A stretch of DNA of 64,000 nt from Macrotrachela quadricornifera (lineage: Eukaryota > Rotifera > Eurotatoria > Philodinida > Philodinidae), in the NCBI GenBank assembly GCA_022393335.1, contig JAJEKB010020939.1, positions 363,600 through 427,599 of the forward strand, written 5' to 3'. Both the position numbers and the translations under genes were made by a program. Shown here one piece after another: positions 1 through 11,640 of this stretch. The first letter of the stretch is position 1. Every line of letters begins with the position of its first letter. The notes beneath the pieces are model-generated. The model saw only the letters and a program-made list of their open reading frames with translations, made no database searches and was not told the DNA's origin.

Positions 1-299
1 ATACCTAAAAATTGAATGACAGTATTTCGACCTGAAATTTTGCCCAAAGAGAGGTCTATTGGTAATTAGAATGTTCTGAAAATTTCAGATCAAAAGAATG
101 TTTACTTCTCGAGATATTAGACTCTCGAAAATGACCTGTATACCACAAATGATGCTAGAATTTTCCACATTTTGAAAGTTTAATATCTCGAGAAGTAAAC
201 ATTCTTTTGATCTGAAATTTTCAGAACATTCTAATTACCAATAGACCTCTCTTTGGGCAAAATTTCAGGTCGAAATACTGTCATTCAATTTTTAGGTAT
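1..299. repeat. Perfect inverted repeat (foldback/MITE core)
   Basis: Arms 1-119 and 181-299 are reverse complements of each other over their whole length, separated by a 61-bp spacer. The bases that follow (about 300-480) resemble the right arm of the foldback at 58057-58557 (shared phrases around 'CTCATTGGGGTCTA' and 'CCCTCGTAAG'). The visible palindrome is therefore probably the centre of a larger foldback element whose left end lies outside the window. No ORF is present. Confidence 0.85.
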
Positions 300-480
300 A
301 TACCATGCCAGAGGGCAAAATTCCAGTAAAATGCGTATAACTCTGGACAGAAGGCCTAAGGGGATTTAATCTTTTGGGGTTTTTCATACCTCATTGGGGT
401 CTATCTTATGCACAAAGTCCGAACTCAAAAGGGTTTGGACAGTTGGCGATGTTCCCTCGTAAGTGCTGCACGAAGTCGTA

Positions 481-1552
481 GAAGACAAATACTTTTGTGT
501 AAACGATTTTGAATGACATTCTTCGATAGAATTTAAAATTGCTTTATATAACAAATTCAGGGTTCATATGTTCTCCATCTGATAATGTAAAACTACAAAG
601 ATACGAAATATAGAAACATTTCATCGAACAGTTATCGACTGATCAAAGAATTTGTGTTAAACCAATTAGATTGTACGACCTAAAATATGACATATGTAAA
701 ATCATTAGTCGAGAATTGTAAGATTGACTGTCACAGAAAACAAATAGCAGTTCTAAGACCCTATATAAATTTATAACAATCCATCAATTGTTCGTGTTAA
801 AGTTTTCCTATGAAAAATTCTTTTCATAGCTAAAATCCGTAAGACTCCGCATTATTGACGTGCATCAAAAAATATCTACTACTGTAACGAATTTAAATGA
901 TGGCAAAAGAGAAAAGGTAAAATATGAGAAGCGTATTACCACACAAAAAGAATAATGCTCAGTCATCCATGGATAAGTGTTAATAGCAATGTGATGATAC
1001 AAAGGATAGCAATTGTATAACAACACACAGAAAAAGGAAAGGTATTACATAAATTAATACGCTTATTGGCACAATTATTACTAGAAAATCGAAACCTCAT
1101 AGTAGTGACAATAATATAGGACATTAAATTCATTTGAAGAATCATTTAGCGGAGCAGAAACGTGTCATAATAACTCTATGAATAAAGGCAATGAATAATA
1201 CAATGTCGCAAAAGTAAATAGAAAAGAAACCGACAATAAAAGTAAATATTCAATCCTATTTTTTTCGTTTCATCTCACAGAACGGGCGAAAGGTAGATGG
1301 ATGTTTTTTTTATAGTCGGTACTCATTTATATATACACTGATTACTTTACGAGAGGGTAGATAGGCAAAATGGATACGTCTACAAATGCTGCTTGGACTT
1401 GAAGATGAGAGTGGACATATTCTTAAGAAAAAGAGTAGTTAGTCACTCCTCTATTTTAAAAAATAACTTCTTTCTTATTGAAACAATCTCTGGAAATGAA
1501 GAAGATTTTTTTAAATAAATATTTATTTTTTGTTTTTGTAATATTTATTAGC
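481..1552. other. AT-rich intergenic DNA
   Basis: No coding region, RNA gene or convincing repeat boundary was seen. Short ORFs here look random. Confidence 0.6.
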
Positions 1553-1969
1553 TAATACCCGTTCCTAAAAAAAGGTCGTTGGATGTCATTTGAATAACTT
1601 TTGAACCAACTGACATAGATAGTTACAGCTTTCAACGTCGGAAAGAGTAGATAAAGACTCATCGAAATTCGTAGAAAAAGATTTTCAAAACATTGCTTTT
1701 ATCTCATACGTTAAAAAACGCGATTTTCTATCAAAACATGTCAATGCCTAAAATATCTTATTTGTAGTATTTAAGAATAGAGTTTCTACATACTTGATTG
1801 TATCTCTTCATTTGACGCTTTTAGCGGACTCCTAAAAATTAATAAATTAATATCGTGACTAAAATCTTCATTTCTTCTTTTCTTTGGTGAAAATCGCAGC
1901 TTTTTATACGAATTGATTCAAAAGTTATTCCAAAAAAACCCTCTCGCCTTAGTTTTGAAATGAGTATTA
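1553..1969. repeat. Small foldback element
   Basis: The ends are imperfect inverted repeats: TAATACCCGTT at 1553 against AATGAGTATTA ending at 1969, followed inward by GAATAACTTTTGAA-type sequence on both sides. The internal phrase around 1625-1670 ('TTTCAACGTCGGAAAGAG') resembles the arms of the 914-bp foldback at 5416-6329, so this is probably a diverged member of the same family. It encodes nothing. Confidence 0.5.
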
Positions 1970-2405
1970 TACACTACACATTTTTTTTCTTTCTTTCTTC
2001 ACAACTGTGCAGAATAATAACAGAAAGAATAAGGCAAACATGCTCGCACTGCTGCTGTTTTGAATAGACGTATGGCCGTGTCAGATATCCTTGATTACTC
2101 CAAAGAAAAAGTTAAAATTGTAAGTAAATATAACATACTAAAATAAAATACTATGCATTATGTGTCGTATATGTCGTAACGAGCACCACGTGCCGTATCT
2201 TTTGCGTTCTTGACTGAATGTATATAGCAAAGAACGGTAGAAACACGACACGAGGTGCTCGTTGTCGCACATATTAGTTTACAGTAAACAGCCGAGTATT
2301 TCAGTGCAAAAGAATCTCATTTCTATACTTTATTACAATTACATTAAAAAAAACTATGATTGTAGATTCACTTGTCTTCCATAATAACCATAGTCGTAGG
2401 TGAAA

Positions 2406-2996
2406 ATGAACAGCAACACAATAAACGAACATGCAGCGAAATGGATGTGGAAAGCAATGCGTGACCAAGAGATTCTTGCTTCGCACGTGAAAGAAGGAGC
2501 ATCCGAATGGTACTCGAAACTTTTGGCCAATATTGCTGGAGCTGATGGAGTTCTTGCACCATCTGAAAGACGTTGGATCATAGGAAATCGTGCAGCTTTT
2601 GGTAAAATTTATTCTTCTAATTTGAGTCATACTATCTAGTCATGATATTTGTTTATAGGTGCTTCAGAGAAACTCCTGGCTGAATTAGAAAGCTATGAAC
2701 CTTCAGCAGAAGAATTTGAAAAACTACTTGATGATAAATACAAACAATACATACCTTTGGTAAATCGAATAACAATATATGAAAGTTTTCAAGCAGCATC
2801 TGCTGATGGTGAATTAAACGAGGCAGAACGAAAAGCTATAACGAAATTAGCTGCAAAATTAGGTGTTGATGAATCTGTTGTCAAGCAAATAGAAGAGATC
2901 CATGATGAAGAAGTCAAATTGAAAAAGCGTCGACATGCATTACTGTTTGCTGATGGCGACATTAAAAAAGCTCTCGACCTGGCCATGCATATGTAG
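2406..2996 (+). CDS. TerB-like small protein, two exons
   Basis: Exons 2406-2601 and 2659-2996 are joined across a 57-bp GT-AG intron (phase 1) to give 177 aa. An in-frame GTG at 2400 is ignored because ATG at 2406 is the first normal start. The protein is all-helical in character, with no signal peptide or membrane segment. It has two acidic 'ADG' turns: AGADGVLAPSERRW near residue 50 and ASADGELNEAERKAI near residue 115. These match the repeated acidic loops of the TerB/TerB-like (tellurite-resistance-associated) fold, where the Asp residues are thought to bind metal. Known TerB proteins are mostly bacterial and their biochemical role is unclear, so bacterial origin followed by intron gain is possible but unproven. 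Clean splice junctions and an uninterrupted frame suggest a live gene. Family assignment is by motif only. Confidence 0.65.
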
Positions 2997-3512
2997 GGTC
3001 GTAGAGAAAATCGGACATACTTCTCGACGCGTAGTTTTTATTGTCTTTTCTTTAACACATACTTTTTAATATCTGTTTTAAAATACACTCTTCGCCATTG
3101 TTTTCTTTGAATAACTCAGGAACATAATGAACTAGAGATCTGTGCTTTTCAAAAATCGGTCGAGGACTTGAAGGGGCACAAGCCTATGAACAGAACAAGA
3201 TTTAGTCTTATGTTTAAGGTACTACACTTTTGTAAATCTTTGAAAGATTCAGCTATAAAATTATGATATCTCAATTGCTTTTTAATTATTGTAGTATGAA
3301 TAGTTACGCTAAAGACACTGCTATTGATCTACATAATCTCGAATTCAATAGTTATTGTGATTCGAAAAATATCTCATCTTTACTGAAATTGACTTATCTT
3401 CTTATTTTCTAATTTAAATAATCAGAAACCAATCGTCAATAGAGTTGAGCAGTGAATTCTAGCTAACAATGCTTTAGATATCAGTTATGATTTAAGAAAA
3501 AAAACAGTGAAA

Positions 3513-4089
3513 TCTATATATATAAAGAAGAATGTCTGTCTGTCTGTTTGTCTGTTTATCTGTTTGTCTCTCTGTCTGTTCGCTTTGCATTCCGTCCCTG
3601 TAAAAGCTACGATCACAAAACTTTCCATGGTGCACCCCCAGGTCCGGAGGAAGGTCTTAGCGCGGTCACCCACCGAGGGTGTGAGTTTGGGGTGTGGGTG
3701 AAATCTCATCCAGATAGTATTTTCTTAAGTAACGCTACCAAAGTTTCCGCGATGCTTTTCTGAGTCCAGCTGAGGGTTGATAGAGTGCTGTTACCATTAA
3801 TAGGAGTAAATTGAGGGTGTTAGGGTGAAATTTCAGCCATGTCATGTGGCAATGAGATTTGCATGAATTTTTCAGAAACTTAACGAATTTGTTATAATTC
3901 TAAGATTAATCATTTTGTATCGATGGTTGTTTGGTCTAAATGTGAAAACCGAAGGTTTCTAATAGGTTAAAAGAGGAACAAATGTATACAAGTGTTTCCT
4001 TGATTCACAACCATAATGCATCCATTAGTTTTCTATGACTCGCAGAAGCAACGTATTTATTGTTTTTCTTGACTCACAACGGTTACGTA
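3513..4089 (+). mobile_element. Helitron-type 5' end, truncated copy
   Basis: Starts with TCTATATATATAAAGAAG after an A, followed by a TCTG-rich run (3533-3590). This is a typical non-autonomous Helitron 5' end and matches the copies at 4090 and (reverse) 10833. No separate 3' hairpin and CTAGT end was found before the next 5' end at 4090, so this copy is 3'-truncated or tandemly fused to the next one. ORFs over the TCTG run are low complexity. Confidence 0.55.
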
Positions 4090-4917
4090 TCTATATATTT
4101 AAAGAAGAACGTTTGTCTGTTCGATATGCAGTCAGTTCGTGTAGTAGCTAGCGTCACAAAAGTTTTCACACTACTTCCTTAGCTTCTGAGGAAAGTCATC
4201 TTGAGGTTGAAACCACCAAACGGGGTGCGTGGAAGGGGGCTGGGTGAAATTTCATCACGATCAATACAGACCGAGTTTCTGATGAGTCTGTTCGCTATAT
4301 ATTTAGTCATCGTGAGAGATAGCATCATGGAACTCTCCACATCAGTTCCTTGAGTGTGCTAATGAAAATCGGAAGAGTGATTGGGGGTGAGAAAGGGAGG
4401 CATGCGTGAAACTTCGTCCAAATCGTAAGAGACTGATTTTATTCACTTTCTAATCAAATGAGGCAGTTCAATACAATTTTGAGAGTGATCGTGCCCAAAG
4501 TGGATGCGAGTGAGGATGTCAGCTTGAGCTCGATGAAAAGAGTCCCACTGAAGTTGCCTTAAGCACGGCGGGAATAGTTCTGTGAAAGATGCTCCACGCA
4601 TGGCGGGAAAAGCTCTGTAGCAGAGGTTTCAGGTACGATGAAAAAAGTCCTATGAAAGAGGTATCACGCACGACGAGAAGAGTTCTATGGCGAATACCTA
4701 ACGCATAGCAGGAACGATCCTGTTAAAGATGCTTGACGCATACCAGTAAAAGTCCTGTCATAGAGGTTTCAGGGGTGACGGGAAAATTTCTGTTGTAGAT
4801 GGCTCAGCCACAGCGGGGAACAGCCCTGTAAAAGACGTGTTATGTACAGCAGAAAAAGTCGGGTGGAAGATGCAAAACTTTAACCATATTCTCTTTGCAG
4901 TGGGTACCTCCTCTAGT
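4090..4917 (+). mobile_element. Non-autonomous Helitron
   Basis: The 5' terminus is TCTATATATTTAAAGAAG at 4090, preceded by A. The 3' terminus is CTAGT at 4913-4917, preceded by a degenerate GC-containing hairpin region (GCAGTGGGTACC). The order TC...hairpin...CTRRT with no TSD is the Helitron hallmark. No Rep/helicase ORF is present. The internal part from 4530 carries several imperfect repeats of about 60 bp built on 'GGGAAAAGTCCTGT'-like phrases. The 3' hairpin is weak, so the exact end is less certain than the 5' end. Confidence 0.5.
4530..4870. repeat. Degenerate tandem repeats inside the Helitron
   Basis: Imperfect units of roughly 55-65 bp recur, each containing an 'AAAAGTCCTGT' or 'GAGAAGAGTTCTATG'-like phrase and 'GAGGTTTCAGG' or 'GATGCTTGACGCA'-like phrases. 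Internal minisatellites are common in non-autonomous Helitrons. Confidence 0.45.
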
Positions 4918-4934
4918 ATAAGAATAAAACTTTC

Positions 4935-6730
4935 ATATATCTAAATTGTCCTGATTATCTGACTCTTCCAAACCAACAAGCGATCTATCATCATTACTGT
5001 TATCATTGAAAGTTTCATCAAACATTGAGTCAATCATTTCTGAGACATATTTATCTACTGCTTTGAATGTATCTTCATATCTTTTAACATGTCAATAATA
5101 ACTTGTTGACAATGATTTATTGACAGTTGCCAAGTATTCCGTTGCCAAATTATGAACATCATCGAGTCAAAAATTTGTATCACTGTAACGTATTTAATGT
5201 TTAAGTCCGGCCCATGCTAATTCATTCGAGTTCAGTACACTGTATCATATCGATAAGCGTAACATTTTCCTAATTTTATTCACTTTATGTCTAGATCATC
5301 ACTTTTCTGAATGATTGCGTTGACACTTTCGATTCATTCGTTTGTTTACTGTATCATATAGCATTATCGATAATAAGACCCATACGTCGTGCACTATCTA
5401 AGAAACAGCGAGTTACTTAGGGCATACCAAAAGTAGTGAGCCTGATACTTTATTCTCGTATAGAAGGCTTGGAGAAATTTTCTTTTTTTACTAATAGATA
5501 GAGCGTGTTTCACTCTATTTTTCTATACTATTTGATCAATATGAAACTGTTATCATAATAATAAAATTTCGATAAAATCTGTGTTTGTCGCATATACGCT
5601 GGTAGCATGAGCATGAGTGCTTGTGAGTATTTTTGGAATAACTTTTGATGATAACAAGATAGAGAACTGCGGTTTTCGCCGTTGGAAAGAGGAGATGAAG
5701 ACGCATCAAGCTATGTATTACTGATTTTTCTAACCTGCTTTTTGTAAGGTTTTAGCTCACCTTTTAAAGAGCAAATCTATTGCATGAGTTGTTTATAGTA
5801 AATTGTCAATAATCGTGTTCACATTTAAACCGTTAATCGAAGATCTACAAACTGCGTAAGACTCAGCTCTTTAAATTTAATTATTTATGGATAATACCTA
5901 TTCTAGACGAATCTCTACTAGGATATTCTATCAAATTTTTTGCTTTTTCTTTTTTTCATGAAACAAGCGTTTGTCCGACGGTTAGAAAATAGAATAAAAA
6001 AACCGTCAGAAATCATGTTAGAAAAATCGATAATATATGGTTCGATGCGACTTCATCTCCTCTTTCCAACGGCGAAAACCGTAGTTCTCTATATTGTTTC
6101 TATGAAAAGTTATTCCAAAAATACACACGAGATTTCATGCTACCAGCACATATGCGACAGAAACCGATCTTATCGAAATTTTATTATTATGATAACAGTT
6201 TCATATTGATCAAATAGCATAGAAAAATAGAGTGAAACACGCTCTATCTATTGGTAAAAAAAGAAAATTTCTCCAAGCCTTCGATACAAGAATAAAGTAT
6301 CAGGCTCACTACTTTTGGTATACCCTAAGTAAAGCATTATTAAGTATGATACTTAAACAATTAATCAATTACCGTATGATCATCTTGATTTGAAACAAAT
6401 TTTGATTATCCAATTAGTAAAATGAGATACGTTCATCATATGTTCAACATCACATGTGAATATATCCAATGAACCAAGATGAAGCGTAATTTCATTGATG
6501 ATTCCATTTATTGCTAACGTTTTACCTGGAGAAAATTGATTTAATAGTATGGTATGCAAATTATCATCTCTTTAATCTCATCTTCTGTATCTGACTTTTT
6601 CAATTACCCGCGATCATCTTCAGCTATCCAGAAAACTTCTGTTTTCCCCACTAGCATAAATTCATGTTTCATTTTGATAAAATATCATTGCACTATCGCC
6701 AAGAACCTTATCTAGCATCTAGAAAGATTT
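4935..6730 (-). pseudogene. Decayed coding sequence, unknown family, split by a foldback
   Basis: On the minus strand, 4935-5185 reads as an acidic protein tail with a single in-frame stop (near 5092), and 6345-6640 reads as another stretch (containing 'NGIINEITLHLGSLDIF') after a frame change. The two pieces lie on either side of the foldback at 5416-6329. Codon-like composition over both pieces suggests one ancestral gene broken by the insertion and by point lesions. The family is not recognised; it could equally be a fragment of an old transposase. Confidence 0.3.
5416..6329. mobile_element. 914-bp foldback element with TA target duplication
   Basis: Imperfect inverted arms of about 300 bp (5416-5717 and 6040-6329) start CTTAGGGCATACC and end GGTATACCCTAAG, flanked by TA on both sides (5414-5415 and 6330-6331). 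TA duplication and small size fit a Tc1/mariner-type MITE. The unique centre (about 5718-6040) has no convincing coding capacity; the 89-aa ORF at 5940-6209 runs through the palindrome. Related arm sequence appears near 1600, 40950 and 45340. Confidence 0.8.
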
Positions 6731-8800
6731 CGCAGATGAAACAGATAGTATCGGGAAATCAAGACGATTTGATGTTAAATACGATAATAATTTAATTGTC
6801 ATTAGATGTTCTATTTTCAATAATATGGTATTAAATTGGAGTATAATCATGTTTTCTATATATTAGCTCAATCGAACACACTTCCTTCCACTATGTCGTG
6901 TTTTTTTTGAAGATGTTATATAGTCGTCGAACATTGATACTTGCTCTTTGTGATGAGAATAATCAAGTCTATTTACGATGTAGTTAAACTATAGATTTAT
7001 TTTTTTCAAATTCAACATGAATTGTTTGGAAATACGCAACATGGCACTCAGCGGTTGATTGACATTATAAAATGGAATTGTAGAACCAAATTTTTTTGCA
7101 TTTTCCACAAATAAGATTAGCAAAACATCATTTCTATTAAATCGTCGCAAAACTCTTTGTCTATCAGCAATATTTACTAATTGAAATTATAATTACGAAA
7201 ATTGTGATTAAAAAGGAAAGCACGCATCTTACAATGAATATTTGTTAAGGAGAGTTACAAAAGTTTTTTCCTTTCTTTTCGATAGTTGAGATGAGAGAAA
7301 ATTGTGATATGATTTTCTTCTTCTTCAAGTGAGCGAAAAGATCCACTATAGTTCTGTGATGGAATATAAATGTAATGTAACCCTTTAGTGGTGTTAAATT
7401 TTTCTGTATCGCACTGTCTTCTATACAAAATGACCATTACTATACAATCTAGTATGACTCCTTAACTCTGTTGATAATTGGTTTCTCACTATTCAAATTT
7501 GAAAATAAAAACATAAGTGGATTTCAGTAAAGATAAGACATTTTTCGAACGAGAATAGCTATCAAATTCGAGATGATGTAGATCAATAGCAGAGTCTTTA
7601 CCCTAACTATTCATTCTACAATAATTAAAAAGTTGTTGATATATCATAAGTTTATAGCTGAATCTTTCAAAGATTTACAAAAGTGCAGTATCTTAAAAAT
7701 AAGACTAAATCTTGAGTTATTTAAAAAAGCAATGGAAGGTACCATATTTTGAAACGAGTATTACATTGACTGATATTCTTCTATTAGACAAATTTTTATC
7801 TATTCTTCAAAAAAAAGGTACAAAGAGATTTAATTGTACCACCAAAGATTGTAACAGAAACCTCAAAATCTGGCAAAATCAACGGTGAAAAATACCGTAC
7901 TTCTTTAAATAAACTTTTACGCTCTTTCTTTCATAGAAAATTCCTTCATTCTTTTGATTTTTGAAAAATTCAAGATGATCTAAACGAAAATTTTAGAATA
8001 ATGTTTTCAAATAAACATAATCAGTTATTAATTTTTCCTCAATGATCATTTGGTCATATTCAACCACAAAATTTACCTTTGTTTTATTCATAGTAATCTA
8101 TTCATAAGAAAATTGAAAAATCAAAAGATGTTTACTATTTAATAAAAATGAAAGTATTAATAATTAATAGATTTGCATCAGTCAAAACCCTTTTTTTTCT
8201 ATTTTGATATCGCAAAACATTCAGAAGGTATCAAAGTTACGTAGTATTGTCTTCATGCAATTGATAACTTTTGACAAGATACTGCATACGTTTTTTTTTA
8301 TATATATTTGATTTTTATGTTCAATTTGGCTTTGTAAATAAATCAATGTTTGATATAATTCTACTCTTGCATCACTCAATAATTTCTGATATGAATATTA
8401 GTAAACTGTAATTTACCAATATAGTATTAGACTATTTTTAATAGCAAACATATCCTAAGGCATATCTCATAATTCAGCTAAAATAACTTGAAAAGATCAA
8501 AAAAACTATTTATTTTTATTATGAATCTTTGTATTAATTAGATCATTGTTGATAATATTTTTTTTCCAAACAAATTTCATTATCTAACATTAATGAAGAG
8601 CATCAAGGTCATTTTCTAAAACCTTGATAAAAGAAGATTACTTAACGATATAATTGTTTCCAAAATTACCTCTATAAAAAACATGAAATCTTTTTTTCTA
8701 ACAAAGCCTTATCAGTATTAAATTAAGATCTTTATGAAAATTATTTTTGTTATTTAATTTTATATCTAAAAATAATAATAAATCAACAAAAATGATTCCA
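6731..8800. other. AT-rich intergenic DNA
   Basis: More than 2 kb without a supported gene. Phrases around 7560-7700 are inverted copies of sequence around 3225-3390 (for example the 'AGATTTACAAAAGTG' neighbourhood), indicating an old dispersed repeat. No RNA gene was seen. Confidence 0.5.
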
Positions 8801-8802
8801 TA

Positions 8803-8826
8803 TGACGTCACGTCGCTATATAAAAG
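8803..8826 (+). promoter_or_regulatory. CRE and TATA box of the GPCR gene
   Basis: A perfect palindromic CRE (TGACGTCA, 8803-8810) is followed by TATATAAAAG at 8817-8826, 36-45 bp before the ATG at 8862. The order and spacing suggest a CREB/ATF-responsive core promoter with a very short 5' UTR. Assignment is by motif only. Confidence 0.55.
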
Positions 8827-8861
8827 AATATTTTTATCAATGATATGAATATTATTTTAAA

Positions 8862-9911
8862 ATGCTTTCATCTGATAGTTACTATATTAGACTTCTTACA
8901 AATATTCCCATCTATCTTCAACAATATGTGGCTACTATTTTTTATATTATGGGTAATGTTGGAAATTTATTAAGTATATTGATATTTTTTAAAAAATCTT
9001 GGAGAAAAAATGTTTGTGTATTCTATTTTAATATCTGTCTTTTTAACAGTATAATTTTTATTAATTCAACTTTACTTGGATCTATTTTTACTTTTGGTTT
9101 TAATATTAATGCACAAAATTCTAATGTTATTTTATGTAAACTTTTTTATTATGTATCTTATCTTAGTTCAACATATTATCCAATTATTCTTATTCTTGCA
9201 TTTATTGATCGTTTATTAATATCATCACAAAATGTTGATACACGTTTATATAGTTCAAAACGTTTAGCTTATTTTTCTTCTGTTACAAGTATATGTATAT
9301 GGACTATATTTTCTTTTCATATACTTATTAAAGTTAATATTCAAGAAACTTATCCTAATGTTTTTATTTGTTATTATGATCTGTCTGTATTATATTTGGA
9401 TTTTATTTCATATTCTAGTTTAGTTTTAGGAATTATTTTACCATTAATTATGTTTATTTTATCAATTTTTGCATTTAAAAATGTTCGACGTATTCGATCT
9501 ATTCCACGTCAACAACAACGACATCAAATTCATTCAATGACAAAAAAAGATTTTCAATTACTTCGTTGTTTATATATTCATAATATTGTTTATATTATCT
9601 GTAGTATTGTAGTAGCTGCAAGTTTAGTCTATAGTACAGCATCAAGATATCAAACACGAACACCATTAGAACAAGCTTTAGATTCATTTCTAAGCAGTTT
9701 TGGTGCTTTTCTTCATTATATTCCTTATTGTACAAATTTTTTCATATTTACTAGTGTATCAAAAGCTTTTCGACAAGAACTAAAACGATTTATATATAAA
9801 ATATGTAATAAAGATTTGATAATACTACGAGAAGAAGAGAACAATCAACAATATACAAGAAATAACAACAGAGAATTAAATAATGTTATTAGTACTATTA
9901 TTTTACATTAA
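8862..9911 (+). CDS. Rhodopsin-type GPCR (7TM), intronless
   Basis: 349 aa with seven hydrophobic segments. TM1 carries the GN pair of class A receptors (IMGNVGNLLSILIF, about residues 28-41). TM3 ends in a DR pair (FIDRLLISS, about residue 112), a DRY variant. An intracellular loop rich in Arg/Gln (about residues 208-226) precedes TM6, and TM7 ends YCTNFFIFTSVSKAFR in place of NPxxY-helix 8. There is no signal peptide; the short N-terminus and the pattern resemble the large bdelloid families of FMRFamide/peptide-like orphan receptors. It probably acts in the plasma membrane through G proteins; the ligand is unknown. The ORF is uninterrupted, and the upstream CRE/TATA and downstream AT-rich 3' region fit a functional gene. 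Confidence 0.85.
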   Translation: MLSSDSYYIRLLTNIPIYLQQYVATIFYIMGNVGNLLSILIFFKKSWRKNVCVFYFNICLFNSIIFINSTLLGSIFTFGFNINAQNSNVILCKLFYYVSYLSSTYYPIILILAFIDRLLISSQNVDTRLYSSKRLAYFSSVTSICIWTIFSFHILIKVNIQETYPNVFICYYDLSVLYLDFISYSSLVLGIILPLIMFILSIFAFKNVRRIRSIPRQQQRHQIHSMTKKDFQLLRCLYIHNIVYIICSIVVAASLVYSTASRYQTRTPLEQALDSFLSSFGAFLHYIPYCTNFFIFTSVSKAFRQELKRFIYKICNKDLIILREEENNQQYTRNNNRELNNVISTIILH

Positions 9912-10330
9912 ATGTTGTTTTTGTAAAACTTTTTTGTTCTGAAATTCTATGTTTAATAAACGAAATAATTATATAATACTTGCAATAATATGTAATCTAT
10001 TATACAATGTGTTCCAAAAGGCATTCATATAAAATAATTCTGTTCTAAATCAACTATTTTATATAAGTAATATCTTAAGAATCTAACAAATCGTTTCAAT
10101 ATTTTAACAGTAAGATATTGAAAAGTTTCCAATAGCTGTAAAAGTCTGTTTTATTCGAAAAATGAAATAGATTTCTTTATTGAGTTTTCAAAGAAATGTT
10201 CGTTTTTTTTAGTGTGATTACAATTTAATGAATAAAGTAATAGAATTAGAACATATTCAGTGATAATATTGAAGTGTAATCCTTATTATTTGATTTGTCA
10301 TTTGAAAAATTAGAATTGCAATCATGTTAG
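9912..10330. other. Intergenic, 3' flank of the GPCR gene
   Basis: AT-rich. An AATAAA signal lies at 9955-9960, a plausible poly(A) signal for the GPCR. Nothing else was recognised. Confidence 0.5.
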
Positions 10331-10833
10331 ACTAGCAGTGGTACCCAGCTTTGCTCGGGAAATCTACATACTGGAAACTTACCATATTAGAAATCGACAG
10401 AAGATGTATAGAAGGCTTGCTTAAGACCTTTTCATCTATTTTTACTACATGTCCTGCCGTGTATACACTTACATTCATTTTTTAACCGGATCATTCAGCA
10501 AATACTGTGAGGGTATGACTGTCTTTCTCTTAACTCACGCGTATTGTCATACTTCACATCACCACCCAATGCCGAAACAGTGACACAAAGAGGTGGATAT
10601 TTCAACAATGGTAGCAAATATTCTGAAGCTTTTGAAAGATTGAGAAAAATTGCAACGTATCATAACCTGCGTGAAATTTTAGTTCAACCCTTTCGCCGGT
10701 CATCCTGATTTTCTCTCGATCTCTCTCGGGATCTAAGAGTATGCCATGAAAAGTTTAGCATCCTCAGCTTGTGCGATGTCCAAATGCATAAAAAATAGAC
10801 CGACGAACAAACTTTCTTCTTTATATATATAGA
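10331..10833 (-). mobile_element. Non-autonomous Helitron, minus strand
   Basis: Read on the minus strand it begins TCTATATATATAAAGAAG at 10833 (followed on the plus strand by T) and ends with the hairpin CCCGAGCAAAGCTGGG, then TACCACTGCTAGT at 10331. Both the 5' TC and the 3' hairpin plus CTAGT are present, so the copy looks complete at 503 bp. It has no Rep/Hel coding capacity. The ORF at 10733-10951 overlaps its end and is not considered a gene. Confidence 0.75.
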
Positions 10834-11189
10834 TAAATGGCACGAAATGAATCAGCAAAATCAAAAATTCTGCATTTATGTGAAAAAAATTATTTAATTG
10901 ATTCAGGAACATAGCCAGGGTTTCTCTAAGGGAGATACACAAAGCACGCAATTATTATCCGACCATCTCTATTATGACTGATACAAGATTGACATAGTTA
11001 ATTATGAATTCAGTTAACGTTCTGGTTATTATGTCATCAGTTTCTAATTATGTATCTAACAGAAGATATTTTATAAGCATAGTTTCAGATTTTATTGACA
11101 AAAAAATAATACAAAAGCCAAATATCTATTCAGGTTGAAATTAAACTAGAGAACATAAATTCTGTTCATTAGCTAGTAAATTTGATTCG

Positions 11190-11640
11190 TCATTGGTCCT
11201 GGGGGAAAATATCAATGATACCTTCCACATTAAAACTGTTTCGAAGTGTTGTTTTTATTGTTTTCATCGTAGAAGATGATCTTTCTGTTGTTGCAACAGC
11301 CACTGCTAGTATTGCAAACGTTTCGAACAAATGATTTAAATCAGCATAAAATGATTTAATACGAAGAAGTACATTTAAAGTAGAAATAATATTCGATGGT
11401 CGTTCATCTATTGAAGTTTTTTCCGTTTATGTTGCCGCAGCTCAAACGCAGCTTTGACAACATTAAAATTGTTTGATGGTTAACCACTGTCATATAATTC
11501 AAATATATCTCTCACGCCCATTAATGTTTGTTAAACTTTTCATCTAATTCCGATAATGTTGTTTCAATAAATGTTTTATAATCATGTTCTTATATTTTAC
11601 GGGAAAATGTGCTAAATTAAGTTCTGTACTTATCTAAACC
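11190..11640 (-). pseudogene. hAT-superfamily transposase C-terminal relic
   Basis: On the minus strand, 11415-11190 translates without a stop for about 75 codons and contains 'AVAVATTERSSSTMKTIK', the signature of the hAT C-terminal dimerisation domain (family consensus around 'S..ERSFSTLK.IKT..R'). Upstream pieces to about 11640 ('HDYKTFIETTLSELDEKF') lie in other frames with several stops, as in TTF-type/ZMYM-like hAT proteins. It is clearly a decayed fragment and no terminal repeats were found around it. It could be related to the source of the hAT-like MITEs elsewhere in the window, but that is inference. Confidence 0.6.

Noticed and set aside
3485..3763. Three ORFs over the TCTG-rich run
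   Set aside because: Low-complexity translation of a Helitron 5' end.
4280..4310. CTGATGAGTCTG, a hammerhead-like core
   Set aside because: No GGAC-GAAA half or stem II partner follows.
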